Shown here piece after piece: positions 51,833 to 63,746 of a DNA stretch of 64,000 bases; position 1 is the first letter of the stretch, and each line of letters begins with the position of its first letter. The position numbers and the translations under genes were made by a program. A model generated the notes under the pieces. It made no database searches, had not been told where the DNA came from, and saw only the letters and a program-made list of their open reading frames with translations. The stretch spans positions 1 to 64,000 of the forward strand of contig VWPU01017403.1 of NCBI GenBank assembly GCA_013398955.1. The letters are read 5' to 3'. This DNA is from Callaeas wilsoni. Lineage: Eukaryota; Chordata; Aves; Passeriformes; Callaeidae.

Positions 51833-54800
51833 ATGAAGACAAGGAGCCTCTCCTTCTTTTACGTCTCTCTGTGGTTGCTGTTCACAGCAGTGATACTCAA
51901 AGGTGAGAATACTGCTTGCTAGATAGATGTTGCACTGAGGTTTATTTTACTCAGATAGGATCTTGTGACCTGATGTACCCTACATAGTTGAGCCCCAGAA
52001 GTATTTAATCTGTTTAGTTTTACTTTGTCTCACTGATGCATAGAAAAAATGATCATGTACGACCAGAGTTGCAGTGCTCTTCGGGAAGGTTTGATTTGTT
52101 GGGATATCTTTTTAGTCAGGAAGATTTGCTTTGAACCCTTAATTAGTCCAGGAAGTCAGTGTGAATCACCAGAGAGAGAGGTACTCCAAAGCACTTGTTC
52201 CCTACATATTGCCACCTGGCATTTGCGCAAGTCTTGTGAGCGTGTGAGAGACTGAAATGCTGAAGTGATAATGACTCGAACAATTGGCCATTTGCAAAAG
52301 CAGCGGGTGCTCTGATAAGGCCGGATTTGCACCCTGCGACCGAAGGGGAGGAGGATAGCTTTTGAACCTGCATAAGAACGCGCCAGGTGCAGAGGGGGCG
52401 AGCACCCATCACCAGAGATCACCACGACAAATTAACCTTTGTTTAGCAACATGCTGGGTTTTGAACCAGATAACGGAGAAGACCGATAAGAAGCAGATCC
52501 TGTGAGATAGGATAATACTTTTTATCATGTATAGTGATATCTGTCCTCTCCATTATCTACTCTTTTTTTTTCTTCTCCTTCTGTATTTTCTTAAATGTAA
52601 TCTTTATGCTTTTATACGGTTTCATTTCTATAGATAATATCCAATACGGCTAAGTACCTCTTTCCCATTGTTAGACTTGATGCAACTTTTAAAAATTTTT
52701 TTGTAGCTTTAGTCAGGGGTTTGGTCGTGTTTGCCCGGGGGAGGGGAATTGAAATTTCTCTTCAAAAGACTGTTCACCGAGTGAGGTCTGATGAGTTTAA
52801 CATCTACAGATGGGGAGTAGCCAGAAGGTACACAGGAAATAAACGAACATTAACGGGCATTACCCCCCGGAGACACCTGGTCTGGGAAAAGATTGATAAG
52901 AGAACCAAGGAATGAGGACCGAATTAGTATCGAAGGGATCAATAACCAATAAAAGATTGAACACTAAGAATTGTGTAATTTAAGATGAATGAACGTGAAT
53001 TTCTTTGGGGTTTTTATGTAAAAATAGGTGAAAAGTCTGGTAAAGAACCATATATGATGGAATGATTTTCACTGCACAACCCGAGCACTTGTGGATGAAA
53101 TAATTTCTATTACACATCCTGCTCAGAATAACATCCTGCCCAGAATAAAGTAATGCCTAATTCTCTAACAGTGAAAAGATGTTGGAGAGTTTCTGATTTT
53201 CCTGTAGTTTCAGTGACACCATTGCAACCAAATTGTTCTAAAATAAACCTGCCATACAAAAATATATGTATTTGTACACAAGCAGTCATTCAGTGTTGTT
53301 TCACTCTCATCCATCCAAAGGGATCTATTAACAAGAACCTCAGTTATCCCACCTTCAGGTGTGGGTTGTAACAGACTGGTTCTGTTGTCCTTGCCCTTTG
53401 CTTGCAGAAAGTAGTGAATCTATGTAAAGATGATACAGAGGCTGCCTAGAAAAACCGTGATGTACAAAATAGTATGAAACAGCTAAAGTGTCATTTAAAA
53501 CCTCAACTTTCAGTCAATTATCCTTAATATCTAAGTCTAGATAGCAAGAAGCATCTCCAAATACACGGTTAGGAAAGATGTTAGTGCAAAGATGTATTCA
53601 CACATTATGCAATTGCCAGCTGTCCCAGCTTGCGAAGAAAAGCAGCTCAGATGTTTTACAGGTGGTAGTTTAAAAAGAAAAAGACTAAATTCTAGAAGTA
53701 GCAGGAATCTTACCAGTGCTGCACTTGGGGACATACCAAAAGCCATCAGCCTGTGAGTAAGTGTGATTTCAGACTTTGCTGACTGTAAGTCAGTAATCTC
53801 TGCCTGTGAAAGTCATTGGTAAAATAAAAGTAATTATATTTACTTTCAAAAAATGTAGGGATCCCTGTATACAGTGTTTTTCAGTGGGTGTGAAAAGCTT
53901 AAGTTAGCTATTCATCTGCTCCAGGTGAATGCTGTCTTTATTTGAATAACTTCATCAGGTGCACTTCTGTATCTGAGCTAATGATACTCCACAATGTATG
54001 AATGAGAAATAGGGTTATAGCAAACACTGCTTGAAGCAGTAGAAAGAGGGTGTTTTCTGATGCTGCTCAGTGCTTAATCTAATGTACTGAACAAGTCCAT
54101 GTTATCTAGCTGTAGAATCAGCCAAAGGAAAATATGCTCACATGCTGTTTAATGAACTGTTTGAAGACTACTCCAATGCTCTAAGACCAGTGGAAGACAC
54201 AGATAAAGTACTGAATGTCACCCTTCAGATCACATTGTCCCAAATTAAAGACATGGTGAGTAAAAGTATGGTTCTGTTTTTATGAAAATATGCAGAACTA
54301 TACTAGATGTAAACCTTTTGTTTGGATGTAAGCCTTTTGTTTGGAGTAGGAAAAGCAGCCTTCATTATTTGTGACAGCTTCAGAAATGATTCCTCACGGG
54401 CAGGGAAGAAGGGGTGGCCTGAGGGGATGGGGCATGTGTATGTGTGTGTGTGTGTGTGTCTGTCCTGTGTTCCACGTTTTTTGTAAGTTCTTCTCTGGTT
54501 GCAACACTTAGGGCTTCCATTCTAAGTCTGGAAACTTAGAGCTGCTGAATTTTTAAGACTTCTTTTGTAGTTAGGCATTCGAATCACTCCCTCCAGGCAA
54601 CTTTTGCTGAGTTTTAAATGCAGCAAATGCTTTTTCTAAGATGCAATTAATTTCTACATAAAATCTCTAAAATGAGCCTTCAGTAATTTTTATAAATACG
54701 GTTCTCTAGATATACTTTTAAGGCAAAAGAAAATGTGACTGTAAGGAGAAGGGAAGATTATTTCTGTGACTTCTGAATTACAATTTCAAGGCCTTGCCAA

Positions 54801-57800
54801 GCTTTTGAAGAATTTCTTAGCCTGAATCTGTTATTTCTTAGCTGTTTGCTATTCTGAAGTTCGCAAAAGGCAATTAGGAAGAGCTGGGAGCATTAGACAC
54901 TGTGATTAAAACTAGAGAGGATGCTGAGGGAAGAAGGTTTGCACAAGTGAAAGTACAAACCAGTGACTTCCCTGTACAGTGTATGGGCCTAGATACCTGT
55001 GTGAGAATTATTTTGTTGCCTGTTAGTATTCTGGCCCATTTTGAGCACTAAATCAAAGCCATATCACAAATGTTGTCTGCGTCTAAGATGTGATTTTGTC
55101 ACCTTCAGCTAGAAATATTTCTACATTTTTATGCAGGATGAAAGGAACCAAATTTTGTCAGCTTACTTATGGATTCGACAAAGCTGGTATGATGCATACC
55201 TCAGATGGGACAAAGATAAATATGATGGGTTGGATTCTATCAGGATTCCAAGCAATTTGGTTTGGAGACCAGATATTGTCCTATATAACAAGTGAGTGTG
55301 GCTGGAGAAAATCAGCTTGCATATTTGAGGGAGGGAGGGAGGGAGGGGGTTAAAGGAGCAACTGGCCTACACACTCAACTTTCATCACTACCTTACCTTA
55401 GCAAGGGGTGTGTTTGTTGTCTTAATATTTGTGGTTGATAATCTAAATATTTTGCAATAAAACTATAGACAAGAGCTGAAAGTTATGCTACACAACAAAG
55501 CTGTTCTGAATTTCTCTGCACTGGGAATTGAATACTCTGGCTGTCTGAGGTGCTTTCAGCTGAGGCTCCCAGAGAACTCTGGAAGATTGTCCACAAAAAA
55601 TGATACATAAAGGCTGCACTCCTTGTCTGCTCTCCCAGGCCAATAATGAACAAGCAGATTGTTTTCTTCTTTTAATGGACTCTTATCCTACTGTGTCCTG
55701 TTTGAGGTCAAGTTTGAAGAAGCTATGGCCAAAAAATACAACATAATTTAGCAGGATTGACATTTGGCATTCATGGACACTCATACCTGTAAATATGGTT
55801 AATAGTAAGTTCCTACTAAAATTCAGTGTAAATATGATTTCAGAAGCATGCTTTTAATGGTGTGAAAGGAGGGTCTTCCCCATTGCCCACCTTCTCTGGC
55901 CCACACTCCTAAGTTGTTTTCTGTCAATCCTGATTGTCATTTTTCTGTCTTTTAGGGCTGATGATGACTTTTCAGAACCAGTAAATACTAATGTAGTGCT
56001 GAGATATGATGGAAAAATCACTTGGGATGCACCTGCTATCACAAAGAGCTCATGTGTAGTGGATGTGTCTTATTTTCCTTTTGACAGCCAGCAGTGCAAC
56101 CTTACCTTTGGGTCGTGGACCTATAATGGTAATCAGGTAGACATCATCAATTCTCTTGATAGTGGTGATCTCTCTGACTTCGTAGAAGATGTGGAATGGG
56201 AGATTCATGGTATGCCAGCAGTTAAGAATGTTATCACTTACGGCTGCTGCTCTGAGCCTTATCCAGATGTGACCTTTACGTTGATTTTGAAAAGGAAGTC
56301 TTCTTTCTACATATTTAATCTGTTGCTTCCTTGCATTTTGATCTCGTTCCTGGCCCCACTGGGATTCTATCTCCCTGCAGACTCCGGTGAGAAAGTGTCT
56401 CTAGGTGTTACAGTTCTTCTTGCTCTGACTGTGTTCCAGCTGATGGTTGCAGAGATCATGCCCCCATCTGAAAATGTACCTTTGATAGGTGAGCTTTACA
56501 CGCTTTGTCTTTAAGCATGACTTATTAATAGCAGGGCTGTATGTCAGGGAATCTATATGTTATTTGTGATTTCTGGGAAGATGAATTTGCTACATTTTTG
56601 AAACATAGCGAAGTACTTAAAATATGTGTGGAATTTGTATAGGTATGCTGCAGTTTTTAGAAGTTATTTTGTGTTTATTTTAAATTATACATTAGCTATT
56701 TTATATTTATTAAATATAGTTAGATATTTAGAATTATGGTATCACATCTTGAAATAAAGCTAGTAATGGAAAACAATTTTAGAACTAACACATGAAGTGT
56801 AATCAAGAGCTATAAGCACAAGGTCAGACTCTTTCAAGATATATTTCTGTCAGATCCAGATGGTTGGATGGCCTGGCTGGCATACTCACAGTTGACTTAA
56901 TATCTGACAATTGCTACATTAGATTATAGCTCCTGGGGATCCATTATGCTGAAATTTAATTTATGTCTGGGAGTTCAGAAAAGTTCATGTGCAATGAGAG
57001 GGACCTAGCTTCAGTCTGTTTTCTCTATTCCCACACTGTCCCTTGCCATCCTTTCCAATCCCTTTGAAACTGGGCTCACATCACACTCGTCTGTGGCATT
57101 GCTGTCAGCCCTTGCTTTCCCTGCAGAGGCTGCAGAGCAGGGCTGGGAGCTGCCTCTCTGCATAGGTTGGTTGGGTGGTCAGCTGTGTACTTCAGTTGCC
57201 AAAAGCAAGGGCAGAGGACCACAGCTTGTGTTCTCTTCAGCTCACCACCCTTTCGCTCCGTGCTCTGACCTCTGATCTGGCAGCACACTGGCTGTGGATA
57301 CCAGCAAGTTCTGGATATTCGCTGACATGTGTGAGTGTGAAAGCATGGATCTGCTGGTGTGGGATGCACCAATAGCTCAAACAAAGTGTTATCATCACTG
57401 TTGCTAATACATGAGGAAGAGGGATTTCCAAGGTGCCATGTGAAGCCGTCGGCATGGGGATTTTGCAGACACTAGGAAAAGAACAAGGCTCTTGAGTAAC
57501 GTTTTTGAGCTGCTTTATGAATGGATGTGTTTCAAGAAATCAGAGGTTTTAGCTTGCAAATATTTACCATGCTAGTACAGTAGTCACTTACTCATCTGAT
57601 AAAGACATGCCAGTAATGACTATGAGTTTTTATTTTAATAGCTTTAATCTTTGTTTTTAAATGGTAAATCATGATCTAAGAGAATTGAGGTGATTAAAAC
57701 TTTGTTTCACTTGCATTTATGCTTAACACTATGCTGTCACACTGTTACTTTTCACTGAATTTTTTATTAGGGTACCATCTTTAATATGATTTTATTTTGT

Positions 57801-58364
57801 GTTCTAGGAAAGTACTACATAGCAACTATGACCATGATCACCGCTTCCACTGCATTGACAATCATTATAATGAATCTTCATCATTGTGGCTCAGAAGCAA
57901 AGCCTGTTCCACAGTGGGCCAAGGTGGTTATTTTGGACTATATGTCTAAAATCTTTTTTGTTTATGATGTGGGTGAAAATTGCACAAGTCCAAAAAGGGA
58001 GAAGGAAGAAGAACGTAGGTTAGAGGGCGATGATGGGTGTCAGAGTAGGCACAAAGAGGTAAGGAGTCCTCTTTCCAGTAGGGATGATGACTGCAATCTC
58101 AAGGAGAAGCTCAATGGAAATTGGAACAAAAGCTATGGAGCTCATGGTGAAAATGTTAAGGAGATTGCTAATTGCTGTTCTTGTTACAAAATGCTAATTA
58201 AAAATATTGAGTATATTGCTAATTGTGTTAGAGACCATAAAGCAAACCGGGCCAAAGGAATTGAGTGGAAAAAAGTTGCAAAAGTGATGGACAGGTTTTT
58301 CATGTGGATTTTCTTTATCATGGTGTTTTTTATGAGTGTGCTGATCATTGGGAAAGCTGCTTAA
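51833..58364 (+). CDS. CHRNA9: Neuronal acetylcholine receptor subunit alpha-9
   Basis: Five coding exons, 51833-51902, 54116-54255, 55137-55291, 55956-56488 and 57808-58364, all with GT-AG borders and compatible phases (1, 0, 2, 1), encode 484 residues; the human protein has 479. CHRNA9 is a pentameric ligand-gated cation channel subunit that pairs with alpha-10 in cochlear and vestibular hair cells. Visible features are a signal peptide (about 1-24), NVT and NLT glycosylation sites, the Cys-loop C155-C169, the vicinal agonist-site cysteines C219-C220 that define an alpha subunit, M1 (about 239-262), M2 (268-290, [17 protein letters not shown]), M3 (about 303-325) and M4 (about 459-481). The M3-M4 cytoplasmic loop is the most diverged part relative to mammals, as is usual. 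Start ATG 51833 opens the signal peptide. Intron 1 carries a retroviral LTR; intron 3 begins with a G-rich repeat. No disruption is seen. Confidence 0.97.
52240..52668. other. Possible retroviral internal remnant in CHRNA9 intron 1
   Basis: The stretch from about 52240 to 52500 contains more CpG and GC than the rest of the intron and sits just 5' of the LTR at 52669-53170. It could be leftover internal sequence of the same provirus. No gag, pol or env motif is recognised, so the assignment is weak. Confidence 0.25.
52669..53170 (+). mobile_element. Endogenous retrovirus LTR (solo or 3' LTR) in CHRNA9 intron 1
   Basis: A segment of about 500 bp begins TGTTAG and ends CTAACA, a perfect 6-bp inverted terminus of the kind found in avian retroviral LTRs. 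It contains AATAAA hexamers (near 52950 and 53143), and its last 60 bp carries a direct repeat of CATCCTGCYCAGAATAA. No primer-binding site follows the 3' edge, so this is a solo or 3' LTR. No clear target-site duplication is visible. An alternative 5' edge is about 52748, after the purine-rich GGGGGAGGGGAA, which looks like a polypurine tract. It is old and non-coding, in the same orientation as CHRNA9. Confidence 0.55.
54306..54343. repeat. Two tandem copies of a 19-bp unit in CHRNA9 intron 2
   Basis: GATGTAAACCTTTTGTTTG is followed directly by GATGTAAGCCTTTTGTTTG, differing at one base. It is a local duplication 50 nt into the intron with no sign of function. Confidence 0.8.
54441..54459. 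repeat. (TG)n microsatellite in CHRNA9 intron 2
   Basis: An uninterrupted TG run of about nine units, extended 5' by interrupted TG. It is simple sequence. Confidence 0.85.
55327..55349 (+). repeat. (GGGA)n repeat, G-quadruplex-capable, in CHRNA9 intron 3
   Basis: Five G-tracts of three or more Gs (55329-55331, 55333-55335, 55337-55339, 55341-55343, 55345-55349) are separated by single A residues on the transcribed-sense strand. They lie about 36 nt downstream of the exon 3 splice donor. Single-base loops predict a stable G-quadruplex, and GGG runs near donors are known intronic splicing enhancers. A role here is inference. Confidence 0.8.
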
Positions 58365-58471
58365 CTGAAAATGAATATGTTCCTTTTGTAAATCTGAATA
58401 TTCTACCTTAGTTTGTTTAGGAGGAGTTCTGTGATGGGAGCTTTTGAGATTTTTGTCTTGCCTTCTGTAAC

Positions 58472-58477
58472 AATAAA
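58472..58477 (+). terminator. CHRNA9: Poly(A) signal AATAAA, CHRNA9
   Basis: Canonical AATAAA 108 nt after the CHRNA9 stop codon, suggesting a short 3' UTR. Other distal signals may be used. Confidence 0.65.
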
Positions 58478-58499
58478 CAAATTGATTCTGTAGGCTGTG

Positions 58500-61315
58500 A
58501 CAGTGAGTTGAGGCATTGCATAACTGAGGGCTTTGCTGGTGACTGTCCTTGCCTTTTAGTATGGGTGTGCTGATGAGGCTGCAGGATCAGCAGTCAGTGT
58601 TCCACCTTGGTGGGTGGTGGCCATGACTTCAGGCTGTCTGGGCCAGAGCATTGCAGCAGTGAAGAAGACAGCCTAGAAGGGAGCACTATATTCACAGGGC
58701 TGCATCTCTGCACCTTGTAATTTGATCAGCCCTTTCTCTCTTCCAGAGGGAAAAAAACCGCGTATTTGTGATATGGTGACATTTTCTGGAGGTCATCCCT
58801 TCATGGCATCGCCTTTTTTACCTTTTTCTTAGCTTGACTGGAAAACGTACGTTCTTTGTTACAGCTCACTGATCACTGTTCCTGTAATTTCATAGGCTCT
58901 ACATGTCCATCTGCTGTGCCTTTACCTTCTAATATGGTTGAGCTTACTGAATATGATCTTCCTCTTTATCATTTTCTGCTGCTGAATATTACTGTATTGT
59001 CACCATGGCTCCAGGAAGCCAGATTCTCAGGGTTTCTTCCTCACTGAGTCAGAGGGCCTCTCTTCAATTCTTTCTCTTGAGCCTAATAAGAAGAACTTCT
59101 CCTGTCCTTCCTCCATGTCTCATTGCCCTGGGCATTTGCGCGAGATGTGCCTTTAAATGCTGCTTGAGACTGCTAGAATAGGAGGCTGTGACTTCTGTCT
59201 TCTCTCCTTGTGTTTACCTACCAGTGTTCACCCTGTGTCCCTTGTCCACTCTTACATGCTCTTTAGCACTTAAATTTTAAACAGTTTACAGGAATGTCAA
59301 GGTTGCTCTGTGCATTACTTTGCACAAAACCATGATCTTACAGACTCATTAAAGTAGTGCCATAATCAACACCCCTCGCTCAACACCTTAGTACTTATAT
59401 GTATGGAAAAACGTTTGTTGCTGACAACACGAAAAACCCCTTTTGTGTGCTAATTTCTGTTAACCCTCTCAGACTGATAGAGGATGTCTCCTGTAGCAAA
59501 GTAAGAAACCAGCACCCTAGGCATGCCCATGGCAAATAAATTGCTTTTGCAAAGCACCCTGAACTTTGAAACCATGATATTCTAGATGCAGTGGGAGGGG
59601 CAGAATGACATGGTAATGGATCCCAGTCAAAAGTTCATGTGATAAAACTCATTTTCATAATTGTTGCAGTTAATAGGAGCATACCTGTGAATCAGTAACT
59701 TAAGAGCAAGGAGTTAAACTGGTAAAGTAATGCAGTTGTTATGCCCAAATTTATTAGAAGAAAGGGAATTGTTCTTTTTATTTTGATGATGTAAATGATG
59801 CATTGAATTGCTAATGGCAGGTTTTCCTTTGTGTGGAGTAATTAACACTGTAAACTTATCTGGATTCTCATACATAATGCAAGCTTTAAAGTCCAGGTTT
59901 TAATGTAAAGCTAAACTGGGTGTCTAGCCAAGAATAAACTCAGTATGTGGAAAAAGTCTCGAGTGTTTTCCCTGTGTATTATCAGTTCCCACTCAACCAG
60001 GGTAACTTTGAGTAGCTCCTTTAGAAGACAAGCTGTTCATTTTCATTCACTGAAAAAACTGTTCATTCGCATAAAAATGATTGCTTCCATTTGCCACGTA
60101 GTTCAGGGCTTGGCACTTACACTGCCTGCTTGAGGAAACTGGTTTGCTCTTTGTTGTGGAAAAAAATATTGTCTGTAAAGCTGAGGGAGTAAGGTATTTA
60201 AAGATAAGGGTAAAATATTCAGAACATGAGTCTTCAGCATGGAAAACTGATGATGGAGGGTTTATTTAAGGCTTATGGGTGGCATAAAGAGCTACTGTTC
60301 ACAGTCTCTTACAATATAAGAACTGGGTGCACGAAATGTACGCAGTGTGTGGCAGTGGAGGAGTCTGTACAACATGTGAGAAGGCTGAGGAAGTCTGCAA
60401 CAGGACTGGTGAATGCCAAAAGATTATATGGATTTCAAGACTTAAGGGAAAAAATAAAAGAAAAATCTATTGGTATACTTCTAAATACAGTCACCAAGCA
60501 TTGAAAGGAGGAGCAATATTTTAGGGATTCATGACTACTTCATGTTCTTCAGTGCTCTTCATCCCACTAGTGGCACCACCTGGAGGCAGCTCGAAGGTTT
60601 AGACAGCCCTTTAGTCTGACTCAGAATATATTTCTTAGAAATTCAGATTTTGTCCATGTCACTCTGTTCAAAACCAACTGCTGCAGTTATGAGCTTCTCA
60701 TGTGTAGGGGAAAGTTTGCAATCATAGGTGGATTGTGGGCCTCTATCATGCTGGTGCTTTTCAGTACTCTGCATACTTGGATGATCATGTTGAAATTATG
60801 TTTTGCAATTCCCTAGCACTTTTTATGTGAAGATGTGATGGTATAAGAAATACCTTCCTTCCAAGAATATGATTTGAAAAATTGTTCTAACTATTTGAAC
60901 CTATTAACTATTAAATTTGTTTTTTTAATTGTTATCCTTTTCTTTGGATCACCAGACATTCTCAAGACATTCACCCTTTATTTACATATGGTGATTTTTC
61001 TTGATCTTGTAAGAAAAACTTTTCCATTTTTAGTTTGTAAGAGTCCTGGATTTGGTAAAGATTGTGAGCAGCAGATGATGAGTGCCAGTAGAAGCTGGTC
61101 CCTGAATTTTTGTAATGCTAGGACCCTTGAGTCATGTCTTTGGACTTGATCATCTTTCAGGGTAAAAAACATGATGTGACACTTCATGGCCATGATTCTG
61201 GTGACAAGGCTGGCTCAAGGCTCCTGCTACTGCCATACAAGGGCTACCTGGTTTAAAGCTAGCTCAGGAGTATCTGACTAAACTGTAGGGATGGCAGCTT
61301 AGGTCTTATTGTTTG
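58500..61315. other. Intergenic region downstream of CHRNA9
   Basis: No gene, RNA gene or mobile element is recognised. Open frames are short. Two neighbouring CTCF-like motifs occur near 60562-60590. Confidence 0.55.
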
Positions 61316-61540
61316 CAGAATCACAGAATCATTTAGGTTGGAAAAGACCTCTGAGATCATCAAGTCTAACCTTTGACTGGTCACCAACCTTGTCAACTAG
61401 ACCATGGCACCAAGTGTAATGTCCAGTCATTTCTTGAACATCTCCAGAGAGGGCGACTGCATCACCTCCCTGGGCAGTTCATGCCAATCATTGACAACCT
61501 TTCCATGAAGAAATTTCATCAAGAAGAAACTTATTCTAAA
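61316..61540 (-). mobile_element. CR1 LINE 3'-end fragment, minus strand
   Basis: The plus strand reads AGAATCACAGAATCATTTAG then GTTGGAAAAGACC, the reverse complement of the standard CR1 3' terminus. CR1-type 3' UTR sequence follows to about 61540. It is a heavily 5'-truncated copy without coding sequence. The exact 5' edge is uncertain. Confidence 0.88.
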
Positions 61541-61559
61541 TCAGCCTTGTGTGTTAGTA

Positions 61560-63458
61560 GACAGAACTGTACATGACAGCTGTAGTGCTGAATGAGACTC
61601 AGGACTGTTTAATCTAATTCTGTCTGTCTTGGTCTCTTCCTCTTTCCTTTGTGTGCCTCGTGCTTAGATCCAGTAACCTTTGAGGAAGATGAAATCCAGA
61701 AACTATTAATAAATATGATTATAGTAACAGAAAATTAGCTATTTATGCACTGAGTAACTCTGCTTACCATGAAGGCAGCAGGGTGACTTTATATTTACTG
61801 AGGAAGACAATGATGCTGTAAAAACACTGTGTTAGATCTGTGTGCTGCAGAGGCCTTCGAGGGATGAGCTGACAGATTCTTTTGTTGTATCATCTTCGGC
61901 AGAGAGATCAACTCTCCTTTCTTGTACCAAACCACTGCAGTGTTAAAATCAGGAAAAATATAAGCTGTCTCTTGCGATGCCTTCACTGCTCTTTTCCACA
62001 AGCAGAATTACAGAGCTGAAGATGAAGTGTGATGGGGTGTTGAATTTTCAATGGTGCAGAAAGGTAGAAGATGGCCTTTCCTAACCTAGGAAATCTGTTT
62101 GTGTTCATGGAAATTGAAGTGAGAGGATTCAGACTAAACAAAAAAGGATCATCTGGACAATAAATGACATTCTGAGACAGAGAAGAGGTTTTTCCCATGT
62201 TTCAAGAATTCAGACGTCACATTCTAAGCATCTACATCTTCTGTCTACTGGTTCTCTGACACTGCCAGGATTATGGTAAGTGTCTCATAGTCGTTCCTAA
62301 GAAATGCAGGAGTGTGGCAAGAATTCCTGGTTGTGCCCCAGTCCCAATTTGAGAAGCTGAAGACCTGAGTATGATTGTTTTGGAGACAGGAAAAGGAGAC
62401 TATGGGGTGAAAGGCAACTCCTCTCATTCTGTTTATAAAACTAGGAAGAATCCATCTTTTCTTACAAACTTCTGTTACTCTTTGAAGAAAAGAATATATA
62501 GACTCTTGTTTTCTTTCTTGAAATCTTTTCATATAGGACCAAAGGTGACCTCCTTAGTTTGTGTGCAGCCACCTCCTTTGTACTTGCAGGCAGAGTGAGT
62601 GACCTAGAGCTCAATTAAAGGAGGAGAGCAAGCTGAATGTCTCTTGTCTCACCGTTCTCTGAAGTCTACTAAAAAGGAGAAATCTTTCTTTTTTGTTAGA
62701 GACAAGTCCAACTCTGTGGAAGGGACCAGAGGTAGTGGAGGTGTTTGTATCTAGTTTGCGCTGTGTAAATTTAGGCTTCATTATCTCCAGACACCTTTTA
62801 AGAACTCCATTCTTACCCATGCAGTAAGGAATAACAGAGATAGCAAGTATCTAGCTTGGTTTTGTTCTTATGTCTCTCTTTCCAAATACTTTTGTGCATT
62901 TGATTCCTAGTCTGCAGGCTACAGACCACTGAAGATCTGCAAGGCCACCAGGAATGCACTGCACCACAAAGGTGAATGTCTCAGGTGGTGCCTTCTGGTT
63001 TCCTGGGGTGCAGGGTTGGACCTTGGTAGTGAACTAAGTCATGCTGAAGTCACATGAGTTGCTTTGTCTGGCCATGACACTACTGTATGTTCTGTCAGGT
63101 GTAGTTCTAGCCATTGTGCTTGAGAAGGCAATCCAGAGGCACCTTTGCAACAAGATGAAATACAAATCTAACTGTAGAGGGCGGGATGTAAGCTGATGGG
63201 GAGCATTGCAGGGTGGAGAATACGGTCTGTACAAAAGCTGGCATCTGGAACTGCCATGGTCTCTTCTTGGGTACTCCTGCTTCAGAGTAGAAGTCCATTT
63301 TGTGAACATCCAGAAAATGCAAATCGAGATTAAAAAAAGGATATCTGCAATTTCAAATATGGTTTTTATTCTACTTTCTGAAGACATTTATTTAAAAAGT
63401 GATTCAGTACTACCCAGTAAGTAAGTCATCTAGGATTATGGATTTTTCTGGGGAGCAG
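61560..63458. other. Intergenic region, nothing recognised
   Basis: Short open frames only, with no recognisable domain, RNA gene or repeat family between the CR1 tail and the terminal LTR. Confidence 0.55.
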
Positions 63459-63498
63459 TGTCCTGGGTTGCAGTGTATTCTATTACCATCTGCAGGAG

Positions 63499-63650
63499 CT
63501 GTTAAAACTAGGTGGGGCTGTGTCCCCTGCGTCCTCTCTCTGGACTATCTTCTGTTAATAGGCCTGCTGTCAAAACCGGGTGGGGCAGCGTTCCTTATCT
63601 CTCCCATGACCCATCCTCCCTCTAGGGGGGATATCTCCTGTTAATGGGCC
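63499..63650 (+). repeat. Imperfect tandem duplication in the U3-like part of the LTR
   Basis: Two units share the order CTGTTAAAACTAGGTGGGGC / CTGTCAAAACCGGGTGGGGC, a C/T-rich middle, then CTGTTAATAGGCC / CTGTTAATGGGCC. They span about 63499-63564 and 63565-63650. Duplicated U3 segments in retroviruses often act as enhancers; here that is inferred from position. Confidence 0.65.
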
Positions 63651-63740
63651 ATCTAGTCTCACCACATTGACTGATAAAATTACATCCTCCCATTGTGAGA
63701 TGCTCTGCCCAGAGGGAGGAACCAAGCATCCCATCCTGGA

Positions 63741-63746
63741 TATAAG
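63741..63746 (+). promoter_or_regulatory. TATA box of the terminal LTR
   Basis: TATAAG in the context GGATATAAGC, about 280 nt into the LTR. A transcription start near 63770 would be expected if the element were ever active. Confidence 0.45.
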
